A DNA stretch of 64,000 bases. It comes from Herbaspirillum rhizosphaerae_A (GTDB lineage Bacteria; Pseudomonadota; Gammaproteobacteria; Burkholderiales; Burkholderiaceae_D). The DNA is taken from assembly GCF_046025915.1 (NCBI RefSeq), contig NZ_JAQQFR010000004.1, positions 186,001 through 250,000 of the forward strand, read 5' to 3'. Under the pieces are notes generated by a model. The model saw nothing but the letters and a program-made list of their open reading frames with translations, did not search any database and had not been told where the DNA came from. Numbering within the stretch: position 1 is the first letter of the stretch; every line of letters begins with the position of its first letter. Below are positions 8,042 to 16,375 of the stretch, piece by piece. A program made the position numbers and the translations under genes.

Positions 8042-9943
8042 TTATGCTCCCTTGGTTCCCTGATGGCCGGATGCGGCGGCGTTGTTGCCGCCAGCAAGCG
8101 GATGCGGTTTGAGGATGGCCGGATTGATGTCGGCATACAGCGCCTCCACCAGATCGGCACGATGCGTCAGCACCGCGCGTTGGTTGATGGAGCCCTTGTC
8201 GGTGATTTCGCCCTTGTCGAACGACGGCGGTTCGACCAACACCAGTGCACGGGCGACGCGGGATGCGCTGCCGGTAGCGTGCTGCTGCAAGCGCTGCAAG
8301 ACGTTGCTGAAGAAATCGCGCACCGGTTGCGCGGCGACGATCTCTTCTCGCGAGACGCCCGCAGGCAGTCCTGCAAGTTGACGGCAGCGTTCGAGGTTGG
8401 GCACGATCAGCATGCCGACTTCATTGCGGTCGTGGCCGGTGATGACGGCGTCTTGCAGATACGGTGCGCCTTCATGCGCGATGACGGCGCGCAGCGGCCC
8501 GACGCTGACCCAGGTACCGGTATACAGCTTGAAATCTTCGGCTACGCGGCCGTCGAACATGAAGCCGAGATCGTGATTGGACGGATCCAGCCACTTGACC
8601 GCATCGCCAGAGCAGAAGAAACCTTCTTCATCGAAGGCCTCTTTGGTCTGCTCCGGTGCGCGCCAGTAACCCGGCGTGACGTTGGGGCCACGATAGCGGA
8701 TTTCCATCTTGTCGCCGTTGGGCACCAGCTTGATTTCCATACCGGGCGTCGGGATGCCGATCTGGCCGGAGCGTACCTGTTCTTCCACCACAAACAATGC
8801 CGACGGTGCAGTCTCGGTCATGCCCAGGCCGCAGGACATCACGATACGTTCGCCGCAGGCGGCTTCGGCGGTGGCGTGCAGCTTGTCCCACACCGGTTGC
8901 GCCAGTGCGGCACCGGCGTAGAACTGCATCTTCAGACGGCTGTAAAACTTCTCGCGCAGGGCGGGATCTTTTTCCAGTGCATGGGCGATGCCCTCCCAAC
9001 CAATCGGGACGTTGAAGTAAATCGTCGGTGCGATTTCACGCAGGTTTTGCAGCGTGGTGGCGAGACCTTGCGGCGTCGGCTTGCCATCGTCGATATACAT
9101 GGTGCCGCCGTTGTAGAGCACGATGCCGACGTTATGGTTGCTGCCAAAGGTATGGTTCCACGGCAGCCAGTCAATCAGCACCGGCGGTTCTTCACCGAGG
9201 AAAGGAAAAGTCTGCACGATCATCTGCAGATTGCTGCAAATCATGCGCTGGGTATTGATTACCGCCTTCGGCAACTTGGTCGAGCCCGAGGTGAACAGGA
9301 ACTTGGCGATGGTGTCCGGCGTGGTGGCGTCATGCGCGCGTTCGACCGCGTCGGTAATCGGCGTGACGGCCAGCTCGCTGTAGAGCGTGGTGCTGCGTGT
9401 GGACGATGGCGCCTCGGTGGCGACGAACTCGATATCGCTGGTGGCGACCGCATTGACGGCGGCGGCGAACTTCTCGCCATGCGCAGCGAAGATCATGCCG
9501 GGCGTCAGCAAGTTGACTGCGTGGCGCAGCTTGGCGTAATCCTTGGACAGCAGTGAATACGCCGACGATACCGGCGCATACGGCACGCCGACATAGTGGC
9601 AGGCCAGCGCGAGCATGGCGTGTTCGAGATCGTTTTCCGACAGAATCAGCAAGGGACGTTCCGCCGACAGGCCGCGATTGAGTAAGCCCTGGCCGATGTG
9701 GCGCGCAGTCTGCAGTGCCTGCGCATACGTGATGTGCTGCCAGACGCCATTGGCGTCGCGTTTGGCCATGAAGCTGACGTCGGGAGTTTTTGCAGCCCAG
9801 TATTTCAGCTTGTCGCTCAGGCGCGCCGGATAGTCTTGCAATGCCTGCCGGGTCTTGACGATACGTTGACCGTCTTGGGTATCGACGACGTCAACGCCGC
9901 TGATGCCGAATCGTACGCTGCGATAGCGTGGTGTTGTGCTCAT
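8042..9943 (-). CDS. fcs: Feruloyl-CoA synthase
   Basis: A 633-residue AMP-forming acyl-CoA synthetase of the ANL superfamily. The ATP-binding motif FTSGSTKLPK (about 217-226), the WLPWNHTFG segment, the MTETAP motif and the DGRVAEDFKLYTGTWVSVG hinge are those of the feruloyl-CoA synthase subgroup. It would activate ferulate, p-coumarate or caffeate to the CoA thioester in the cytoplasm. A 25-residue Gly/Ala/His-rich C-terminal tail is non-conserved. It is followed immediately by the thiolase gene and preceded by the crotonase gene, so the first committed step sits near the start of the operon. Confidence 0.92.
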   Translation of the reverse strand: MSTTPRYRSVRFGISGVDVVDTQDGQRIVKTRQALQDYPARLSDKLKYWAAKTPDVSFMAKRDANGVWQHITYAQALQTARHIGQGLLNRGLSAERPLLILSENDLEHAMLALACHYVGVPYAPVSSAYSLLSKDYAKLRHAVNLLTPGMIFAAHGEKFAAAVNAVATSDIEFVATEAPSSTRSTTLYSELAVTPITDAVERAHDATTPDTIAKFLFTSGSTKLPKAVINTQRMICSNLQMIVQTFPFLGEEPPVLIDWLPWNHTFGSNHNVGIVLYNGGTMYIDDGKPTPQGLATTLQNLREIAPTIYFNVPIGWEGIAHALEKDPALREKFYSRLKMQFYAGAALAQPVWDKLHATAEAACGERIVMSCGLGMTETAPSALFVVEEQVRSGQIGIPTPGMEIKLVPNGDKMEIRYRGPNVTPGYWRAPEQTKEAFDEEGFFCSGDAVKWLDPSNHDLGFMFDGRVAEDFKLYTGTWVSVGPLRAVIAHEGAPYLQDAVITGHDRNEVGMLIVPNLERCRQLAGLPAGVSREEIVAAQPVRDFFSNVLQRLQQHATGSASRVARALVLVEPPSFDKGEITDKGSINQRAVLTHRADLVEALYADINPAILKPHPLAGGNNAAASGHQGTKGA

Positions 9944-10004
9944 ACATGTCTCTTAATTTTTTATCGGAACTGCTTTGTATGGGGCCGCGAATTGTCGAGA
10001 AAGC

Positions 10005-10790
10005 TTAGCTGCTGCGCTCCACCTTGTTCATCTTCAGATCGAGGAACGCGGCAAGCCTGCCCTTGGTTTCCGGATCGCTGCCGGCGACTGCGGCCATGAG
10101 CGACTCCGTCACCAGGCCATCCTGGATCGATTGGTCGGCGATACGCGGCAATACATGCGTCACGCCGTAATTGGTCATCGGCGCGTTCTTGGCGATGCGT
10201 GCTGCCAGCTCCATCGCTTTTTCCATGCCTTTGCCGGCAGCGGTGAGATATTGCGAGATACCGGCCTGGTGACCTTCCTGTGACGACAGCACGCGGCCGG
10301 TCAGCATCATGTCGCTCATGCAGGCAACGCCGACCAGACGCGAGATGCGCACCGATCCGCCGCCGCCGACGAACAAGCCGCGTTGTCCTTCCGGCAAACC
10401 GTAGAAGGCGCTGTCTTCGGCTACACGGATATGCGCCGCGGAAGCCAGTTCCAGTCCGCCGCCGATGACGGCGCCGTGCAGTACGGCGATCACCGGCACG
10501 CCGCCGAATTGCACGCGCTCGAAGGCGGCATGCCACATGCGTGAGTGGTACATGCTTTCGCTGGTGTCGCGCTCGCGCAGTTCGGAGAGATCGAGGCCGG
10601 CGCAGAAATGGTCGCCGTGACCGCGGATCACCGCGACCTTGATTTCCGGCGGGAAGGATTCGAAGCAGCGTTGGATTGCGCGCACCAGCTGATCGCTCAG
10701 CGCATTGCGCTTGGCGACGCGGTTGATGGCAACGACGGCAATCGCGCCGTCGTAGTGAATGTCGAGAAGATCGTCAGAATGATTCGTCAT
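10005..10790 (-). CDS. Enoyl-CoA hydratase (crotonase family), first gene of the operon
   Basis: A 261-residue crotonase-fold protein. The oxyanion-hole region HFCAGLDLSEL (61-71) and IGGGLELA (109-116) are present. Glu114 and Glu134 (in LPEGQRGL) sit 20 residues apart, like the two catalytic glutamates of classical enoyl-CoA hydratases. It should hydrate feruloyl-CoA. Hydroxycinnamoyl-CoA hydratase-lyases of the same superfamily go on to release vanillin; here the presence of a dehydrogenase and thiolase, and no aldehyde dehydrogenase gene in the window, makes simple hydration more likely. This is inference from context. Confidence 0.88.
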   Translation of the reverse strand: MTNHSDDLLDIHYDGAIAVVAINRVAKRNALSDQLVRAIQRCFESFPPEIKVAVIRGHGDHFCAGLDLSELRERDTSESMYHSRMWHAAFERVQFGGVPVIAVLHGAVIGGGLELASAAHIRVAEDSAFYGLPEGQRGLFVGGGGSVRISRLVGVACMSDMMLTGRVLSSQEGHQAGISQYLTAAGKGMEKAMELAARIAKNAPMTNYGVTHVLPRIADQSIQDGLVTESLMAAVAGSDPETKGRLAAFLDLKMNKVERSS

Positions 10791-11133
10791 GGCCAGCCTG
10801 TTGTTGGTGCTTGTGCACTGAGGGTGTCGCTTGCTTTTGGCTTGCTTTCATCCAGCTTGCCTTCAGCTTGTTTGTCTCGAGATTGCTCGGCAGGGATACC
10901 GGCAATTACTTATAAGTTATAACTGTTATTTAGTATAAGTATGTAAACAGCAAATGCAAGCGCTAACCAATGCAAGCAGCCCATTGAAAGCGTAAAACAG
11001 GGCGGCTACCGAACAACGTAATGCCGCTTGTGGCGTGGTTTGCAGCGATGCGTCCATGCTGCACTGCATCGAGATTGCCGTGCAGAAGATCTGTTTGGCG
11101 GTAACACACGGGCTGCTACGCAAGTCTTCCGGG
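10791..11133. promoter_or_regulatory. Promoter region of the hydroxycinnamate operon with AT-rich palindromes
   Basis: The stretch contains no gene. Around 10,909-10,942 it has AT-rich symmetry: ttataagttataa at 10,910-10,922 is a palindrome about a central G, and acttata (from 10,908) is matched by tataagt ending at 10,940. This is a candidate operator for the crotonase-led operon, whose start codon lies 120 bases away. A TTTACA box on the minus strand near 10,940-10,945 could be a -35 element. No regulator gene is adjacent, so the binding protein is unknown. Confidence 0.5.
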
Positions 11134-11170
11134 CGAAAAAAACGCCGGTGTGCATTGCATCACCGGCGTT
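11134..11170 (-). terminator. Rho-independent terminator of the orphan binding-protein gene
   Basis: Perfect ten-base arms aacgccggtg (11,141-11,150) and caccggcgtt (11,161-11,170) flank a ten-base loop. On the minus strand the stem runs into a run of seven T residues (A run at 11,136-11,142). It lies 46 bases after the stop of the gene at 11,216. Confidence 0.85.
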
Positions 11171-11215
11171 CTGGTTTTCTTCAATTGTCGCGGCCGACTA
11201 GTGTGACGAGTCGGC

Positions 11216-12391
11216 CTATTTTCCGGTGTCTTTCACGTTGAGGAATTTATCGAACTCGATGTTGTAGACCTCGTTGCCGACTTTCTCCACCTTGCGTACA
11301 TACACCGTTTGCACGATGTCGCGTGTTGCAGGATCAATCGAGATAGGACCGCGCGGGCTGTTGAGCTTGATGTTCTTCAGGATCGCCATGGCCTTGTCGC
11401 CGTCGATGTTGCCATTGAGCTTCTTCGACACTTCGTAGATTGCCGCCATGCCGTCATAGGCGGCCACTGCCATGAAGTTGGGACGGCCACCGTTAGGATT
11501 CGCTGCGGCATAGCTCTTCAGGAATGCCTTGTTCTCCGGCGAGTTGTGCGCCGCCGAATAGTGGAACGTTGTGATTACGCCCAACGTCGCATCGCCCATC
11601 GCCGGCAGCACATGATCGTCGGTCAGGTCACCGGTAGCGATGACCTTGATGCCCGCTTCGGCCAGGCCGCGTTCGCGGTAGCCCTTCATGAAAGCAATAC
11701 CTTGCTCGCCGGCCGGAACAAAGATGAAAACGGCTTCCGGCTTGGCATCCTTGATGCGCTGGATGTACGGTGCGAATTCAGGATTGCGCAGCGGTACGCG
11801 GATCGATTCGATCACCTGGCCGCCACCGCCCAGCAGGTTGGTCTTGAAGGCGGTTTCGGCATCGATGCCCGGGCCGTAGTCGGCGACTAGCGTTACGACT
11901 TTCTTGATGTTGTTCTTCAGCGCCCAGGTCGCCATCGGACCGGACACTTGCGGCAGTGTCATCGAAAAGCGCGCGATGTAGTTCGACTTGGTGGTGATGA
12001 TCGATGTTGCTGCGTTCATGATGATCATCGGCTTCTTGGCTTGCTCGGCGATCGGCGCCACGGCCAAGGCTTCCGGTGTCAGGCCGAAGCCGGCGAGGAA
12101 GTCGACCTTGTCACGCACTACCAATTCTTGCGCCAGACGCTTGGCGATTTCAGGTGATGGTCCGGTGGTGTCCTTGACGATGATCTGGATTTTCTTGCCG
12201 GCGACGGTATCGCCGTTCTGCGCCATGTAAGCCTTGATGCCACCTTCCATTTGTTTGCCGTAGTCGGCGAAGGGGCCGGAAAAAGCTGCGATCAGACCGA
12301 TCTTGATCGTGTCTGCCGCCTGCACGTGTGCGGCAGCAAAAAAGTTCACCCCCGCGAGCATTGCCAGCAATGCCGATTTTTTAAACTTCAT
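11216..12391 (-). CDS. Liv-type periplasmic binding protein, orphan
   Basis: A 391-residue Peripla_BP_6 protein with signal peptide ending ...AHVQA near residue 25. ATG 12,391 follows GAAGGAGACAAAC, which decides the start over upstream in-frame codons. The mature protein shares long identical blocks with the proteins at 24,786 and 30,239 (DTVAGKK, AKRLAQELV, AGFGLTP, YGPGIDAE, SPRGPI), so the three form one paralogous set. It forms a single-gene unit with its own terminator and no permease, divergent from a porin. It may feed the binding-protein-less LivHMGF at 18.4-21.8 kb; ligand unknown, probably an aromatic acid. Confidence 0.88.
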   Translation of the reverse strand: MKFKKSALLAMLAGVNFFAAAHVQAADTIKIGLIAAFSGPFADYGKQMEGGIKAYMAQNGDTVAGKKIQIIVKDTTGPSPEIAKRLAQELVVRDKVDFLAGFGLTPEALAVAPIAEQAKKPMIIMNAATSIITTKSNYIARFSMTLPQVSGPMATWALKNNIKKVVTLVADYGPGIDAETAFKTNLLGGGGQVIESIRVPLRNPEFAPYIQRIKDAKPEAVFIFVPAGEQGIAFMKGYRERGLAEAGIKVIATGDLTDDHVLPAMGDATLGVITTFHYSAAHNSPENKAFLKSYAAANPNGGRPNFMAVAAYDGMAAIYEVSKKLNGNIDGDKAMAILKNIKLNSPRGPISIDPATRDIVQTVYVRKVEKVGNEVYNIEFDKFLNVKDTGK

Positions 12392-13109
12392 GTTTGTCTC
12401 CTTCGATACGTTGTCGTTGCGTGGCGCATCTGATGCCTGATACGGACTGCGCACGCGATTTTTCAATCTTGAGCTGTGATTTTTTCATCTGCCGCAGCGC
12501 TGAATGCCTTGCCGGAAGAGCGTTGTAGACGTGTTGTACAAGGTCTGTCACTTCGCGCTGCCCGGCAGGAAATTTTTCTTGTCGCTGGATTTTAGCTGTT
12601 GCTTGCAGACGACGCTGTCGAAAATTTTCTGCTTTACGCATTCTTGACAAGCTTCAGCGAGAACAATAGTATCGCAACAAGCGTTCGGTAACCAACATCT
12701 TGTTCGGTGATCGAACATTAAATAAAAATGAAATAACAGAGACGAAACGTTCAATGCCTCTTCAGGCAGAGAACCGATCAAGTAGACATTTGCGGCATTG
12801 CAGGATTTCGCCGACGTTTGTCGGCAACGCTTAGGCAGCAACAGCACGAACAGCAACATCTCAACGTCTTCCGTTCATCAATCGGAAGACGGACTGAACG
12901 CATCCCTGCGAAACCCGCGGAAGCCCGTGTTCGGCCACACAGAATCCACGTATCGACACCGGGGAGGGAGCACGACGCACGTCCGCAGTCCTTGGACATG
13001 CCAAGTCTTCCAGTAACATCAAGAAGTCGGGAGCAGAGCCAAAAAATCGCAAGATTGGCAACACCAACAAGACGAACTTAAAAATTTTCACGTTTCAGGA
13101 GGAGGCACA
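12392..13109. promoter_or_regulatory. Divergent promoter region with PcaR-like operator
   Basis: This 718-base gap separates the orphan binding protein from the porin at 13,110. No convincing gene is present. At 12,701-12,717 it contains TGTTCG-GTGAT-CGAACA, a perfect 6-5-6 palindrome that matches the sites found upstream of pcaIJF and pcaH and differs at three of 15 bases from the PcaR box known in Pseudomonas putida (GTTCGATAATCGCAC). A second, weaker GTTCGGTAACC half-site lies at 12,683-12,693. Confidence 0.6.
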
Positions 13110-14216
13110 ATGAAGAAGACAATTTGCAGCGCAATCGCGCTGATGGGTGCAATGGGTGCAGTGTGTACAGGCAATGCGATGGCGCAGAGCTCGGTCACCA
13201 TATACGGTATCGTCGATACCGGCGTGGTCTACACCACCAACGCCAACGCTGCCGGCAACTCGGTGTTCAAGATGCCGTCGCTGACCGGTTCGTTCCCGTC
13301 GCGTATCGGTTTCAAAGGTTCGGAAGATCTGGGCGGCGGGCTTGAAGCCATGTTTGTACTGGAAGCCGGCTTTGCACCGGACACTGGTTCAATGGGACAA
13401 GGCAATCGTCTGTTCGGCCGTCAATCGCTGGTTGGCCTGAAGAGCAATACCTGGGGCCAGATCATGCTGGGCCGTCAGGTCAACATGACCTACATCTCCA
13501 TGCTGAAAACGGACGTGATGGGTCCGAACATTTTTGCGATCGGCAGCATCGACGGCTACCTACCAAATGCACGCAGCGACAATTCCATCGGCTACCTGGG
13601 CAACTTCTCCAACTTCACCGTCGGCGCGACATACAGCTTCGGCCGTGATACCTCGGCAACCGGCGGCCCTGCTGCAACAGGCTGCGCGGGCGAAGTGGCC
13701 GGCAATTCCAAGGCTTGCCGCCAGGTCACGGCGCTGGTCGGCTATGACAACAAATCGTTCGGCGTGACTTCATCCTATGACATCCTGTACGGCAATACCG
13801 GCGCAGCCGGCGGCCTGACCAGCAGCGACAACACTGACCAGCGCGTGACCCTGAACGGTTTCGTCATGATCGGCGACACCAAGATCGGTGCCGGCGTGGT
13901 TGATCGCCGCACGCGTGCCGCCGGTGCGGTCAATACCAACTCCGACCTGTATTACCTGGGTGCGAGTGTGCCGCTGTCGACAGCGCTGGTGCTGGACGCA
14001 CAGGTCGCCAAGCTGAACGTCAAGAGCAGCCCTAACGACGTGACCCTGATGGTCGGCCGCCTGACCTACAACCTGTCCAAGCGTACTGCGCTGTACACAT
14101 CGCTGGGCTACCAGAAAAACGGCGGCACTTCCGCTTTAGCGATCGATGCAGGCGGTACCGTTGGTGCGGGCAAGAATCAGTTGGGCGTGATGTCGGGTAT
14201 CCGTCACACTTTCTGA
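13110..14216 (+). CDS. Gram-negative porin (Porin_4), paralogue A
   Basis: A 368-residue outer-membrane beta-barrel with signal peptide ending GNAMAQ near 25. It starts with the SSVTIYGIVDTGVVY strand typical of Burkholderiales porins and ends in a C-terminal Phe (RHTF), the outer-membrane sorting signal. The GFKGSEDLGGGLEA and GRQ motifs are present. ATG 13,110 follows a strong AGGAGGAGG site. It is closely similar to the porin at 38,993 along its full length, including a paired-cysteine loop CAGEVAGNSKAC. It probably admits aromatic acids, as inferred from its neighbours and its operator. Confidence 0.92.
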   Translation: MKKTICSAIALMGAMGAVCTGNAMAQSSVTIYGIVDTGVVYTTNANAAGNSVFKMPSLTGSFPSRIGFKGSEDLGGGLEAMFVLEAGFAPDTGSMGQGNRLFGRQSLVGLKSNTWGQIMLGRQVNMTYISMLKTDVMGPNIFAIGSIDGYLPNARSDNSIGYLGNFSNFTVGATYSFGRDTSATGGPAATGCAGEVAGNSKACRQVTALVGYDNKSFGVTSSYDILYGNTGAAGGLTSSDNTDQRVTLNGFVMIGDTKIGAGVVDRRTRAAGAVNTNSDLYYLGASVPLSTALVLDAQVAKLNVKSSPNDVTLMVGRLTYNLSKRTALYTSLGYQKNGGTSALAIDAGGTVGAGKNQLGVMSGIRHTF

Positions 14217-14314
14217 TGCGAGTCTGATAGCGTTTCAAGGAAATCTTGAGGAGGATGGCGCGCCACTGAGCAGGGCGCGCCGTAGCATCGACAGCGGCTC
14301 ACGCTACTGTCTTC

Positions 14315-14348
14315 AATCCGGCGCACTGCAAGGTCCGCCGGATTTTTT
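14315..14348 (+). terminator. Rho-independent terminator after porin A
   Basis: Nine-base arms aatccggcg (14,315-14,323) and cgccggatt (14,336-14,344) with a 12-base loop are followed by a T run (14,343-14,348). It lies about 100 bases after the porin stop and just beyond the 3' end of the convergent IclR gene. Confidence 0.8.
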
Positions 14349-14356
14349 GTGTCTGC

Positions 14357-15265
14357 TTATGGCAGCAACACGGACAACTCTTGCGAGCCGCGCAGCAGCA
14401 CAGGAAGAAACTCTTCTTCCATCTGGCGGCGGCTGACGCGGGCCGCTTGCGCACCGACGTTCAATGCTGCCAGCACGGAGCCGGATGCACCACGTACCGG
14501 TACGGCGATAGAACGCAAGCCGACTTCCAGTTCTTCATCGATCACGGCATAGCCGGATTCGCGCACCTCGGCGAGGATCTCACGCAGGCGCTTTTGCGAC
14601 ACCACGGTCTTGTCGGTGAAGGCGCGCAGCTTTACCTTGTCGAAGTACGCCTTCAACGTATCTTCAGACATGTGCGCCAGCATCACGCGGCCGAGCGAGG
14701 TGCAATACGCAGGCAGACGGCTGCCGGTATTGAGCGCAACCGACATCACGCGCGCGGTGGCCGAGCGTGAGACATACAGCACTTCATTGTCATCCAGCAC
14801 CGCCAGCGAGCAGGACTCGTTGAGCGTACGCGTGATGTTGTTCAGGCAAGGCTGGGCCGATACGGTCAACGGCGTCGACGACAGGTAGGAATAACCCAGC
14901 GTCAGAATCTTCGGACGCAGCGAAAAATTGTTCACCTCGGAATCGGCATAACCCAGTTGCTTCAGCGTATGCAGACAACGGCGCACCGCCGCGCGCGGGA
15001 TACCGGTCTTTTGGCTGATCTGCGCAATCGTCAGCGTGCGCCGCGTATCGCTGAAAGCGCGCACCACCGCCAGGCCGCGCGCCAGCGAGGTCATGAAGCT
15101 GGGATCAGTGAGCGCGTCGATTTCTTCAGCGATGGTGAGCTCCTTTTCTTCGGCCTGTTCTGCGGTCGGAACAGCGGCCGAAGCAGCGGCGCCGGCGTCC
15201 ATCTTGCCGGATTTTGCCGCAGGCTTGCGGGTCTTTGCTGGAGCAGGTGTCTTGGTCATAGGCAT
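14357..15265 (-). CDS. IclR-family regulator of pcaIJF (PcaR-like)
   Basis: A 302-residue IclR regulator. Residues 1-50 are an Ala/Lys/Glu-rich extension; the winged HTH is about 57-115 (SLARGLAVVRAF, TIAQISQKTGIPRAAVRRCLHTL), and the effector domain fills the remainder with the RVMLAHMS and GLRSIAVPVR motifs. It is divergent from pcaIJF, whose intergenic region holds three TGTGCG-type operators. PcaR proteins respond to beta-ketoadipate or protocatechuate; which one applies here is not visible. Start 15,265 has a weak ribosome site; ATG 15,259 is an alternative. Confidence 0.85.
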   Translation of the reverse strand: MPMTKTPAPAKTRKPAAKSGKMDAGAAASAAVPTAEQAEEKELTIAEEIDALTDPSFMTSLARGLAVVRAFSDTRRTLTIAQISQKTGIPRAAVRRCLHTLKQLGYADSEVNNFSLRPKILTLGYSYLSSTPLTVSAQPCLNNITRTLNESCSLAVLDDNEVLYVSRSATARVMSVALNTGSRLPAYCTSLGRVMLAHMSEDTLKAYFDKVKLRAFTDKTVVSQKRLREILAEVRESGYAVIDEELEVGLRSIAVPVRGASGSVLAALNVGAQAARVSRRQMEEEFLPVLLRGSQELSVLLP

Positions 15266-15697
15266 TCAAAAAATGACGATAAGTAACTATGGCAACGATG
15301 TGAGGATGAACAGCAGCGCGGAGAGCGCAGAGCGCGACGGTGCCGGGTTGTCCGCGATTCTAATATGTTGTGCGGACATCGCACAGACCTGCCTGTTTGT
15401 TCTTGACGCAGGAAGGCGGGTATCGCTACACTAATGTGTGCGAAAAACAAACATTAGTTCGTTTATCGCACAAATAGATTGTACCTAAAAGAATTCAGGC
15501 GCGCACGCATTTTGACTCTCCAGCAGAGCGAAAACAGCGGTTGGAAAAGCGCAGGAGCATAGAAAAATAAAGGCGGAGACAAGCCATTCCGGGAAGTACG
15601 GCAGTAGCGACATACAGTCGCCACCTATGCCGGACTATCGCGGAACCATTTTCATGCATTTGCTGTTCAACGAACGGATTCACGAAAGAGACGCAAC
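15266..15697. promoter_or_regulatory. IclR/pcaI divergent promoter with three operator-like palindromes
   Basis: Three sites of one pattern are visible. TGTGCG-GACAT-CGCACA at 15,369-15,385 is a perfect palindrome. TGTGCG-AAAAA-CAAACA lies at 15,437-15,453 and AGTTCG-TTTAT-CGCACA at 15,456-15,472; these two are 19 bases apart centre to centre, on nearly the same helix face over two turns. The last contains GTTCGTTTATCGCAC, which differs from the P. putida PcaR box at two bases, and continues into CACAAATAG, identical to the pcaH operator flank. No gene was found in this gap. Confidence 0.75.
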
Positions 15698-16375
15698 GTG
15701 ATCGACAAAATTACTGAGTCACTGGAACAAGCCGTGGCTGATATCCATGACGGCGCAACCGTCATGATCGGCGGCTTCGGCAATGCCGGCATGCCGGCGG
15801 CGCTGATCGATGCGCTGATTGCACAAGGCGCGCGCGACCTGACCATCGTCAACAACAACGCCGGCAACGGTGACACCGGGCTGGCCGCATTGCTCAAGGC
15901 CAAGCGCGTGAAGAAGATCATTTGTTCCTTCCCACGCCAGACCGATTCCTACGTGTTCGACGCGCTCTACCGCGCCGGTGAAATCGAGCTGGAACTGACG
16001 CCGCAAGGCAACCTGGCCGAGCGCATCCGCGCCGCCGGCGCCGGCATCGGCGGTTTCTTCTCGCCGACCGGCTACGGCACCATGCTGGCCGACGGCAAGG
16101 AAACCCGTCTCATCGATGGCCGTCACTATGTGCTGGAGTCGCCGATTCACGCCGACTTCGCACTGATCAAGGCATTGCGCGGCGACCGCTGGGGCAACCT
16201 GGTGTATCGCAAAACCGCGCGCAACTTCGGCCCTATCATGGCGATGGCCGCCAAGTGCGCCATTGCGCAGGTGAGCGAAGTGGTTGAACTGGGCCAACTG
16301 GATCCGGAAGCCATCGTGACGCCGGGCATCTTTGTGCAGCGCGTGGTGCTGCAGACTGCACAGGAGACCAAATAA
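15698..16375 (+). CDS. pcaI: 3-oxoadipate CoA-transferase subunit alpha
   Basis: A 225-residue CoA-transferase family I alpha subunit. It has the GGFGNAGMPAALIDAL glycine-rich stretch (25-40), the NNNAGNGDTGLAAL motif and the C-terminal TPGIFVQRVV typical of PcaI. With PcaJ it moves CoA from succinyl-CoA to beta-ketoadipate. The start is a GTG at 15,698 behind GAGACG. The TAA stop overlaps the pcaJ start (TAATG), so the two subunits are translationally coupled. Confidence 0.93.
   Translation: MIDKITESLEQAVADIHDGATVMIGGFGNAGMPAALIDALIAQGARDLTIVNNNAGNGDTGLAALLKAKRVKKIICSFPRQTDSYVFDALYRAGEIELELTPQGNLAERIRAAGAGIGGFFSPTGYGTMLADGKETRLIDGRHYVLESPIHADFALIKALRGDRWGNLVYRKTARNFGPIMAMAAKCAIAQVSEVVELGQLDPEAIVTPGIFVQRVVLQTAQETK

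Noticed and set aside
7970..9556. 528-codon plus-strand ORF opposite the feruloyl-CoA synthase and thiolase genes
   Set aside because: It is antisense to two genes with clear catalytic motifs, has a composition rich in His/Arg/Gln typical of GC-driven antisense frames and no family motif.
10005..10790. Hydroxycinnamoyl-CoA hydratase-lyase (vanillin-forming)
   Set aside because: Same superfamily, but both hydratase glutamates and the operon's dehydrogenase plus thiolase favour simple hydration; not excluded.
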